A stretch of DNA of 5,559 nt from Moraxellaceae bacterium (GTDB taxonomy: Bacteria; Pseudomonadota; Gammaproteobacteria; Pseudomonadales; UBA3067), in the NCBI GenBank assembly GCA_002401525.1, contig NVTH01000241.1:1-5559 (forward strand). The letters run 5' to 3'. Shown piece after piece: positions 1 to 5,559 of this stretch. Each line of letters starts with the position of its first letter. Positions within the stretch are counted from its first letter, which is position 1. The translations under genes were made by a program, and so were the position numbers. A model generated the notes under the pieces. The model ran no database searches, had not been told where the DNA came from, and was given only the letters and a program-made list of their open reading frames with translations.

Positions 1-3000
1 TCGGCTGAGACGGAAATGGCCGCGACCAAGCCAGAAGCGACTGGATCGATAGAGGCTATCTCAAAGCCGTCTTATTTGAATTCCGGCGCTCGCTCTTTGC
101 AAGCCTTTAAGTTGCAAGCTCAAGTACTAAGCCATCCGCCACGATTTTTAAGCGACAACGATATTGTCGCGCTCGAGGCGTTGCTTGAAAAAAACTATGC
201 TGAACAGGGGGGCGTTGGCCGGGGTAATGTTAAACCGGGTAATGTTGAAAACGGGGCGTTGATCGGTGTTTTTTCTGGCGCTTGTTTGCAAAAATTAGAG
301 CGTACTGGACGTCTCTATTATTGCTGTAAAGAGAGAGAACCGACGCAATCTTCTATTATTCAATGGCAGTCTCCACGGTCGGCTCGAATGGTATGGAAAG
401 TGGATAGTGAGGGCTGTCAACGGCTTGATCTTTCCATGGGGAATCAGTGTGATGAGATCCAATGGTTTTGTTTGAGTTCTGAGCAGCTATTCTTTTTTGA
501 TGGTAGTAAGAACCAGCTTGGTTTTATTGATAATGTCATTGCCAAAGAGGTGGTGGATTATATAAAGCATCAACGTGCTGTGGATCCTAATAATATCGAA
601 AGCTTTGTTCACCAGTATCAGAATTTTCTTCATAACAATCATCTTCCGGAGCCGGTTTCTTTGTCTATTGTTCAGGTTCATTCTGAAGTCATTTTACCTC
701 AACTGAGGTTGTTTAGTGGTGCACACCCTGAAACCATCAATGGCGTTGCCGTGAATGAAGGCGCGTGCCTTGGTTTTCAGTATTGTTTTGATGACGGGCC
801 GCCGCCAGAGTTTTTTCCGTGTCGGGCGCAGGTTGAACAAAAAGCGTTGTTTTTTAACGGCTCGGTATACCAAGTTCACCGAAATTTGGATTACGAAGCG
901 AAGGTGTTGGAGCGCATTCGGCAGCAAGCCTCTTGTCTGGAATTTATTAGTGACGTGTTCTCTGACGGCGTTCAGCCCGTTTTCGATTTTGTGGCTTCTG
1001 ATCGAGACAGCTGGCGACAGCTATTCGCGGAACAGTTGCCGGACATTAAGGCGTCCGGTTGCGAAGTGGTGGTGGAAAATGGGTTCCCGTTTCATTTTGT
1101 TTGCATTGATGAATGGTATGGCGACGTAAAATTAGTCGATGCGGCGGATAAAATCGATTGGTTTGATTTTGAGTTGGGGGTGCGGATCGACGGCGAATCG
1201 GTGAATTTGCTGCCCAGTTTGCTTGCTTTGGTACGTCGTTATCCGGCTCGGTTTTCGTTGTCGGCTTTAGGAAGTAAAGACCCCAATGAACGCATCGCTA
1301 TTCCTTTAGCGGACGGTCGCTTGGTGGATCTGAGCGTTGGGCGTTTGCGTAATGTATTGTCGGTATTGGTGGAGTTATTACATTCCCCGTCATTGCAAAA
1401 CGGTGAGCGTTTGGTATTGCCTGCGGTTCAAGCGGCGAGGCTGGCGCAGCTGCAGAATCAATTTGATGAGGGGATTGATATCCAGGATGAATCCGGCTTG
1501 TTTGCTAGGGCGGTTCAAGTGGAAGAAATCTCCCAGGTTGAATGGGTCGCGCTGCCTAGTACGGTCAATGCGGAATTGCGGGATTATCAACACTTCGGCG
1601 TCAGTTGGATGGTGGCACTGAAGAAATATGGCATGGGCGGCATTCTTGCTGATGACATGGGTTTGGGCAAAACGTTACAGACCTTGGCTTTTTTGTCGGT
1701 CGAAAAACAGCAAGGGTGTCTGACTGCGCCGGCGTTGGTGGTGATGCCTACTAGCTTGCTGTTTAATTGGCAGCGAGAAATCAAACAATTTACCCCCGAT
1801 CTAAGTTGTTTGGTGTATCACGGTGCTCAGCGAGAATTATTACACGAGCAGATGGCGGAGCATGACGTGATTCTTACTACCTATGGTCTGATGGTGAAGG
1901 ATTTGGAGTTTTGGCAGCAGCAGGAGTTGAGCCACCTTATTTTGGATGAGGCTCAAAATATTAAGAACAGCCGGGCCAAAATTTCTCAAGCGGTGAAGCG
2001 TATTCATGCGCCGTTTCGATTGTGTTTGTCTGGCACGCCGATGGAAAATAATTTGGCGGAGCTTTGGTCTTTGTTCGATTTTATTCTGCCGGGCTTTTTG
2101 GATTCAATTCAGCGATTTAAAAAGTATTACCAGGATCCTATTGAGAAGGAAGGGGATAGCGATCAGGCGCGGGCTTTATTTTCACGCGTGGCGCCGTTTA
2201 TTTTGCGACGTTGTAAGTCGGAAGTAGCGACGGAGTTGCCACCGAAAACTGAGACTGTGATTCGTATTCCTTTGCAGGAACAGCAGCAGGACTTGTACGA
2301 AGGGGTGTGTTTTTCCATTAAGCAAAATTTATTGTCCGATTTACAAGGGCGAGGCAATGGCGAAGGGCGAATATTGATTCTCAATGCCTTGCTGACCTTG
2401 AGGCAAATCTGTTGCGATCCCCGTTTGGCGCGCTTGGAGCAATACGATCAACCCGGCATTAGTCAGCAAAATAACTCTCAGCAAAGTAATTCTCAGCAAA
2501 AGCTATCTGAAGAAAAACAGTCTGAACAAAAACAGCCTGAGCATAAAAATTCTGAAATTGGGTCGGCAAAGCTTGAACACACGTTGTCGATGGTGGATGA
2601 GCTGGTGGCGGAAGGGCGCAAGATTCTGCTGTTTTCTCAATTTACCAGTATGCTTTCTTTGCTCGGCGATCGTTTAGATGCACTGGGGATTCCTTATGTG
2701 ATGTTGACAGGCAAGTCGCGCAACCGACAGCAGTTGGTGGAGCAGTTTCAACAGGGCGAGGTGCCGGTGTTTTTGATTAGCCTGAAGGCGGGTGGAGTAG
2801 GCTTAAATTTAACGGCTGCCGATACGGTGATTCACTATGATCCTTGGTGGAATCCAGCGGTGCAGCAGCAGGCCACGGATCGAGCGTATCGTATCGGGCA
2901 GGACAAGCCAGTGTTTGTGTATAAATTGATTATGGAAGACACCGTTGAAGAGAAAATTTATCAGTTGCAAGAGCGCAAGCAATTACTGCTCAAAGGTTTA

Positions 3001-3072
3001 AATGACGCGGTGCAGCATCGCAGTGAACAATTGCAATTAACCCAACAAGAATTATTGGCGATTTTGGCATGA
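1..3072 (+). CDS. SNF2-family DNA-dependent ATPase/helicase, 5' end outside the window
   Basis: Swi2/Snf2-type ATPase of superfamily 2; these proteins translocate on double-stranded DNA and remodel protein-DNA complexes rather than unwinding strands. Numbering from the ATG at 16, the motifs are: Walker A DDMGLGKT (546-553, K552), Walker B DEAQ (644-647), motif III SGTP (672-675), motif IV FSQFT (873-877), motif V SLKAGGVGLNL (922-932) and motif VI DRAYRIGQ (955-962, R956 and R959 the likely arginine-finger region). Residues of about 1-520 form the accessory region seen in bacterial SNF2 proteins, including WFDFELGVRIDGESVNLLP from 382. The frame stays open from base 1 through five codons before the ATG at 16, and that ATG has only a weak purine-rich upstream stretch. 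Homologues of this layout usually carry an N-terminal SWIM zinc-binding segment, which is missing here, so I infer that the gene starts upstream. A repeat-derived linker at residues 816-850 is unusual. The stop overlaps the next gene by ATGA. The family call is secure; the cellular role is unknown. Confidence 0.95.
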   Translation, partial: SAETEMAATKPEATGSIEAISKPSYLNSGARSLQAFKLQAQVLSHPPRFLSDNDIVALEALLEKNYAEQGGVGRGNVKPGNVENGALIGVFSGACLQKLERTGRLYYCCKEREPTQSSIIQWQSPRSARMVWKVDSEGCQRLDLSMGNQCDEIQWFCLSSEQLFFFDGSKNQLGFIDNVIAKEVVDYIKHQRAVDPNNIESFVHQYQNFLHNNHLPEPVSLSIVQVHSEVILPQLRLFSGAHPETINGVAVNEGACLGFQYCFDDGPPPEFFPCRAQVEQKALFFNGSVYQVHRNLDYEAKVLERIRQQASCLEFISDVFSDGVQPVFDFVASDRDSWRQLFAEQLPDIKASGCEVVVENGFPFHFVCIDEWYGDVKLVDAADKIDWFDFELGVRIDGESVNLLPSLLALVRRYPARFSLSALGSKDPNERIAIPLADGRLVDLSVGRLRNVLSVLVELLHSPSLQNGERLVLPAVQAARLAQLQNQFDEGIDIQDESGLFARAVQVEEISQVEWVALPSTVNAELRDYQHFGVSWMVALKKYGMGGILADDMGLGKTLQTLAFLSVEKQQGCLTAPALVVMPTSLLFNWQREIKQFTPDLSCLVYHGAQRELLHEQMAEHDVILTTYGLMVKDLEFWQQQELSHLILDEAQNIKNSRAKISQAVKRIHAPFRLCLSGTPMENNLAELWSLFDFILPGFLDSIQRFKKYYQDPIEKEGDSDQARALFSRVAPFILRRCKSEVATELPPKTETVIRIPLQEQQQDLYEGVCFSIKQNLLSDLQGRGNGEGRILILNALLTLRQICCDPRLARLEQYDQPGISQQNNSQQSNSQQKLSEEKQSEQKQPEHKNSEIGSAKLEHTLSMVDELVAEGRKILLFSQFTSMLSLLGDRLDALGIPYVMLTGKSRNRQQLVEQFQQGEVPVFLISLKAGGVGLNLTAADTVIHYDPWWNPAVQQQATDRAYRIGQDKPVFVYKLIMEDTVEEKIYQLQERKQLLLKGLNDAVQHRSEQLQLTQQELLAILA
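222..251 (+). repeat. Two-copy 15-base tandem repeat inside the helicase gene
   Basis: GGGTAATGTT occurs at 222-231 and again at 237-246, giving two 15-base units whose last five bases differ. In frame they encode GNVKP followed by GNVEN (residues 70-79 from the ATG at 16), in a glycine-rich loop of the accessory N-terminal region. The length is a multiple of three, so the duplication keeps the frame. It is probably a small slippage duplication in a tolerant surface loop. Confidence 0.6.
2461..2565 (+). repeat. Degenerate 15-base tandem repeat encoding a pentapeptide linker
   Basis: Six to seven consecutive 15-base units, mostly beginning TCTCAG or TCTGAA, start at 2461, 2476, 2491, 2506, 2521, 2536 and (decayed) 2551. 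The units at 2506 and 2521 match at 14 of 15 positions. They encode pentads of the form S/P-[QE]-x-x-x, such as SQQNN, SQQSN, SEEKQ and SEQKQ, at residues 816-850 of the helicase. The stretch is hydrophilic, lacks hydrophobic residues apart from one Leu and one Ile, and has lower GC (34 of the first 100 bases) than the flanking helicase core. It lies between CCDPRL and the KLEHTLSMVDELV segment that opens the second lobe, so it is probably a flexible inter-lobe insertion made by repeat expansion. Confidence 0.8.
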
Positions 3073-4334
3073 AGCATGAAATTCAGGCAGCAGTTGAACA
3101 GCAGCTAATGGTCGCGGGGAGCTATAGCCCTCTGGAGTGGTTGATCGATTCAGGTGCGGTGCAATACCCCGACTACGTGGCTTGGAGGAATGGCGCTAAA
3201 GACGGCACTCTGAACGGATGTTTAGAGGATTTGGTGTGCTTGTCTGAGGCCGATTTGCTGGAGTTATTAAATCATGGGGCGTGGTATGCCGGTGAGCTTG
3301 GCCTGGAATCTGAGCCCGTGGTGTTTAAAGGTTGGCACAGTGAGAATTCCCAGCGGGTTCTGTTGACTAGCAGAAATGAAACGCTGGCGGTTTTGTTGCA
3401 GCAACATTGGCGTCGTCCACAGTTGGAGGTGCAGCAGTTTGATCTATTTATGGACAACCCTGGGTTGGTGCTTGAGAACGATTTGCTTGAGCTTCTCGTT
3501 GCACGGCGTTGGGGTGAAGCACAGAAGAAACTTGATCAGCTCTATCAAAGTGATCCCGGGAATATAAAGCTTGGGGATTTTGATGATTTAATTGCCTATG
3601 GACTGCATTGCGAAACGCCTTTGTTGCGAGGTTCTCTTGCTGGCGGCTTATCCAGTGACTCGCCGACTGATTCAATTGCCAATGATCGCAGCATGATCGA
3701 GGAGGAGTTGGTCGGGCTGGAAACTGAAGTGTTGCCGTTGAGTGCGCGGGTATTAGCGCAATCCGCGCGTGATTATTTGGCGCCCGCTTGGGCTCGATTG
3801 GGGCACGCGCTAGAAGGGTTGGAGTTTTTGCCTGGGCAACCGAAACTTCATGCCAGTTATGCCTGGCAGCAATATCAAGATTGGAGTCGGGTTCAAAGCG
3901 CTGTGGAAAGAGGCGAGGGCAGTTTGGAGCAGCCGGTATTGGTGTGGCGTTTAGCGTTATCTTATTTCTATCAGCAGAAGCGTGGGCCTGGATTGGGATT
4001 GCTATGCCTTTTATTGAGTCGCGATGAGAATTTTGCTGTGCAATCTTTTGAGCACTGCCCCGATTCACGTTTTTTGAGTATTTGGCAACGCTTTCAAGAG
4101 CTGGAGGTGGAGCTTCCTTTGAGCGATTTTCCAGGTTGGTTGTTGTTGCATGAGCGGGGAGCGGTGCATCAGCTGAAGGATTTCTCCTTACCCGGTGCTG
4201 GGTTGGTTTACAATAGCGTTTTTTCCTTGTTGGTGGCGAACGCCGCAGGGGATGAGGTCGATGAGTTGGCGTGTCGAAAGCAATTGCAGGCCTGTAGCCC
4301 GGCGTTGTTGAAAGTTTATTTGCAGGATAAATAA
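3069..4334 (+). CDS. Unassigned 421-residue helical protein coupled to the SNF2 helicase
   Basis: I do not recognise a named family. The protein is soluble-looking, acidic and rich in Leu, Glu and Trp, with no signal peptide or membrane segment. Residues 18-40 (SPLEWLIDSG, then YPDYVAWR) form a compact aromatic N-terminal motif. FDLFMDNPGLVLEND (124-138) leads into a TPR-like helix pair at 136-165 (core LLVARRWGEAQKKLDQLYQ, then DPGN). A Gly/Ser/Asp-rich linker at 187-206 separates this from a second helical half (223-345) with several Trp and Tyr residues, again suggestive of degenerate helical repeats. No catalytic motif is apparent. The ATG overlaps the helicase stop as ATGA and has no strong Shine-Dalgarno, which points to translational coupling and hence comparable expression. 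That coupling suggests a helicase partner or adaptor, but this is inference. The ORF is certain; the function is unknown. Confidence 0.9.
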   Translation: MKHEIQAAVEQQLMVAGSYSPLEWLIDSGAVQYPDYVAWRNGAKDGTLNGCLEDLVCLSEADLLELLNHGAWYAGELGLESEPVVFKGWHSENSQRVLLTSRNETLAVLLQQHWRRPQLEVQQFDLFMDNPGLVLENDLLELLVARRWGEAQKKLDQLYQSDPGNIKLGDFDDLIAYGLHCETPLLRGSLAGGLSSDSPTDSIANDRSMIEEELVGLETEVLPLSARVLAQSARDYLAPAWARLGHALEGLEFLPGQPKLHASYAWQQYQDWSRVQSAVERGEGSLEQPVLVWRLALSYFYQQKRGPGLGLLCLLLSRDENFAVQSFEHCPDSRFLSIWQRFQELEVELPLSDFPGWLLLHERGAVHQLKDFSLPGAGLVYNSVFSLLVANAAGDEVDELACRKQLQACSPALLKVYLQDK

Positions 4335-4339
4335 GTCTT

Positions 4340-4371
4340 GTTTGAGTGCTTGCTCTATAGGGTTTGAGTGC
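4340..4371 (+). repeat. 10-base direct repeat with 22-base period upstream of rmlB
   Basis: GTTTGAGTGC is present exactly at 4340-4349 and 4362-4371, separated by 12 bases (TTGCTCTATAGG). A start-to-start distance of 22 bases is about two helical turns, so both copies would face the same side of the DNA. The repeats fill most of the 56-base gap between the unassigned gene and rmlB. This arrangement suits a regulator binding two direct half-sites, but no known operator is recognised, and a small local duplication would explain it equally well. Confidence 0.6.
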
Positions 4372-4382
4372 AGTTGATTTTT

Positions 4383-4388
4383 GGAGAG
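4383..4388 (+). promoter_or_regulatory. Ribosome-binding site that sets the rmlB start
   Basis: GGAGAG lies just upstream of the ATG at 4391, with GGAG four bases from the start codon: slightly close but good. It decides the start. The frame also extends back to a TTG at 4364, but that would add nine residues (MSAVDFWRV) ahead of the canonical [14 protein letters not shown] beginning and has no comparable Shine-Dalgarno. Confidence 0.7.
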
Positions 4389-4390
4389 TT

Positions 4391-5455
4391 ATGAAGAAAG
4401 TATTGGTGACGGGTGGCGCGGGCTTTATTGGTTCGGCTTTGGTGCGTTATCTCATTGAAGCGACCGATGATGTGGTTCTCAATGTTGATAAATTAACTTA
4501 CGCCGGGCATCAAGCCTCGCTGTTGCCTGTGGCAAGTTCGGATCGTTACTCGTTTGCTCAGTTGGATATTGGTGATTGCCAGGGCATTACCGCGGCGGTG
4601 GCTGATTTCGAGCCGGACATTATTTTTAACTTGGCGGCGGAGTCTCATGTAGATCGTTCTATCGATGGTCCTGGCGAATTTATCAAAACCAATGTGGTGG
4701 GCACCTACAATATGCTGGAGGTGGCACGTGAATATTGGGGCGGGTTGAGCGAGGATCGAGCAAAGAGTTTTCGGTTTCATCATATCTCCACTGACGAGGT
4801 GTTTGGAGAGTTGGGCGCGAGCGGTTTTTTTACCGAGCAAACGCCCTATAGTCCTCGGTCACCTTATTCCGCTTCGAAGGCTAGTTCCGATCACCTGGTT
4901 CGCGCTTGGTTTCACACCTATGGGCTCCCCGTTTTGGTCACTAATTGTTCCAATAATTATGGGCCGTATCATTTTCCCGAAAAACTAGTGCCACTTATTA
5001 TTTTGAATGCCTTAAGTGGTAAATCGCTGCCTATTTATGGCGATGGGCAACAGATTCGAGATTGGTTGTTTGTCGAGGACCATGTTCGGGCGCTGTATCG
5101 GGTGGCCGCTCAAGGGGTGGTGGGTGAGACTTATAACATTGGCGGTAATAACGAAAAAACCAATCTCCAGGTGGTGGAAACCATTTGCGAGTTATTAGAG
5201 GGATTGGCGCCTGAAAAGCCTTCTGGAGTGAAGTTTTACCGTGATCTAATTGCCTTTGTGAAAGATCGGCCTGGCCATGATCAGCGTTATGCCATTGATG
5301 CCAGCAAAATTGAACATGAACTGGGCTGGAAGCCAGAAGAAACCTTTGAAACCGGCCTGCGTAAAACCGTTGCATGGTACTTAAATAACCGCGAATGGTG
5401 GCAGCGTGTTTTGAATGCTGAATATCAGTTAGGCCGTTTAGGGGAAAAGGCATGA
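4391..5455 (+). CDS. rmlB: dTDP-glucose 4,6-dehydratase
   Basis: RmlB (RfbB) is a cytoplasmic NAD-dependent extended short-chain dehydrogenase/reductase that converts dTDP-glucose to dTDP-4-keto-6-deoxyglucose, the second step of dTDP-L-rhamnose synthesis. Features seen: the N-terminal Rossmann motif TGGAGFIG (7-14), NVDKLTYAG (31-39), the [13 protein letters not shown] segment, the catalytic triplet T134-D135-E136 in STDEVFGEL, and the Y159-x3-K163 pair in [10 protein letters not shown]. Also present are the nucleotide-sugar binding segment [12 protein letters not shown], the RDWLFVEDH segment and the C-terminal [12 protein letters not shown]. At 354 residues it has the usual family length (about 350-360) and no missing key residue. 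The start at ATG 4391 is chosen for its GGAGAG site and the match to family N-termini. The stop overlaps rmlA by ATGA, so the two are almost certainly one operon. The same reaction also feeds other 6-deoxyhexoses, so rhamnose as the end product depends on genes beyond the window. Confidence 0.97.
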   Translation: MKKVLVTGGAGFIGSALVRYLIEATDDVVLNVDKLTYAGHQASLLPVASSDRYSFAQLDIGDCQGITAAVADFEPDIIFNLAAESHVDRSIDGPGEFIKTNVVGTYNMLEVAREYWGGLSEDRAKSFRFHHISTDEVFGELGASGFFTEQTPYSPRSPYSASKASSDHLVRAWFHTYGLPVLVTNCSNNYGPYHFPEKLVPLIILNALSGKSLPIYGDGQQIRDWLFVEDHVRALYRVAAQGVVGETYNIGGNNEKTNLQVVETICELLEGLAPEKPSGVKFYRDLIAFVKDRPGHDQRYAIDASKIEHELGWKPEETFETGLRKTVAWYLNNREWWQRVLNAEYQLGRLGEKA

Positions 5456-5559
5456 AAGGTATTACTTTCGCCGGCGGCTCTGGCACCCGTTTGTACCCCA
5501 TTACAATGGGCGTATCCAAACAACTGTTGCCGATTTACGACAAACCCATGATCTACTAC
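5452..5559 (+). CDS. rmlA: Glucose-1-phosphate thymidylyltransferase, N-terminal fragment cut by the window edge
   Basis: RmlA (RfbA) joins dTTP and glucose-1-phosphate into dTDP-glucose with release of pyrophosphate, supplying the RmlB substrate. Only the first 36 residues are present and the frame is open at the right edge; the full protein is normally about 290 residues. The visible part holds the nucleotidyltransferase signature GGSGTRLYP (8-16, with G11, T12 and R13 of the GxGTR loop) and [16 protein letters not shown] (21-36), where K23 is the conserved lysine after the loop. Positions 5-6 read TF where most relatives have IL, a minor variation. The ATG overlaps the rmlB stop as ATGA, and GGGGA at 5441-5445, six bases upstream, is a plausible ribosome-binding site. 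The identity is clear despite the truncation. It could in principle be a paralogue such as RffH, but the rmlB neighbour is compatible with either. Confidence 0.95.
   Translation, partial: MKGITFAGGSGTRLYPITMGVSKQLLPIYDKPMIYY

Noticed and set aside
755..1129. Plus-strand frame of 124 codons inside the helicase gene
   Set aside because: It is an out-of-frame shadow; the helicase frame continues unbroken through it with family-like sequence.
3448..4068. Long minus-strand open frame (206 codons) opposite the unassigned gene
   Set aside because: It lies wholly inside the plus-strand gene in antisense. Its translation is rich in Arg, Pro, His, Ala and Gln with no recognisable domain, typical of a shadow frame.
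1..4334. Phage-defence system based on an SNF2 helicase (DISARM-like)
   Set aside because: DISARM needs a methyltransferase and DrmA/DrmB/DrmC proteins beside its helicase. None is present, and the right-hand neighbours are sugar-nucleotide genes, so there is no support in this window.
4338..4361. Possible sigma-70 promoter (TTGTTT, or TTGAGT at 4342-4347, with TATAGG at 4356-4361)
   Set aside because: TTGTTT ends only 12 bases before TATAGG and TTGAGT only 8, both too short, and no -35 element is found at 15-18 bases. The boxes are also poor matches.
4364..4390. TTG start extending rmlB by nine residues
   Set aside because: The ATG at 4391 has the GGAGAG site and gives the standard [14 protein letters not shown] beginning; the TTG falls within the second copy of the direct repeat and lacks a good ribosome-binding site.
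4335..4390. Rho-independent terminator between the unassigned gene and rmlB
   Set aside because: There is a short T run at 4378-4382 but no GC-rich inverted repeat before it.
5031..5519. Minus-strand open frame (162 codons) across the rmlB/rmlA junction
   Set aside because: It is antisense to two well-recognised genes, spans both, and its translation resembles no family.

Overview
The window looks like chromosomal DNA from a gammaproteobacterium, possibly marine. This rests on moderate GC (roughly high-forties percent by eye), dense same-strand gene packing with ATGA stop/start overlaps, and protein sequences of gammaproteobacterial type. I cannot name a genus. All four genes read on the + strand. 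There is no non-coding stretch longer than 56 bases, and I see no RNA gene, insertion sequence, CRISPR array or convincing terminator.

Layout: (1) 1-3072 is the larger part of an SNF2-family (Swi2/Snf2, RapA-like superfamily 2) DNA-dependent ATPase. Both helicase lobes are intact. The reading frame is open at the left edge, so the true N-terminus, probably with the zinc-binding SWIM domain usual for this architecture, lies outside the window. (2) 3069-4334 is a 421-residue, mostly helical, acidic protein that I cannot assign. It overlaps the helicase stop codon by ATGA and so is probably translationally coupled to it. (3) 4335-4390 is a 56-base gap carrying an exact 10-base direct repeat with a 22-base period and the ribosome-binding site of the next gene. 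(4) 4391-5455 is rmlB (rfbB), dTDP-glucose 4,6-dehydratase, complete with its catalytic residues. (5) 5452-5559 is the start of rmlA (rfbA), glucose-1-phosphate thymidylyltransferase, cut by the right edge and again joined by an ATGA overlap.

How they fit together: RmlA makes dTDP-glucose from dTTP and glucose-1-phosphate, and RmlB converts it to dTDP-4-keto-6-deoxyglucose. These are the first two steps of dTDP-L-rhamnose synthesis for surface polysaccharide, and the later genes (rmlC, rmlD) presumably follow to the right. The helicase and its partner form a separate two-gene unit with no evident biochemical link to sugar-nucleotide synthesis. The 56-base gap shows no hairpin, so read-through cannot be excluded.

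I do not see a clear new biological system. The items most worth a second look are the unassigned helicase partner, a degenerate 15-base tandem repeat that encodes a Q/S/E/K-rich linker between the helicase lobes, and the direct repeat in front of rmlB.
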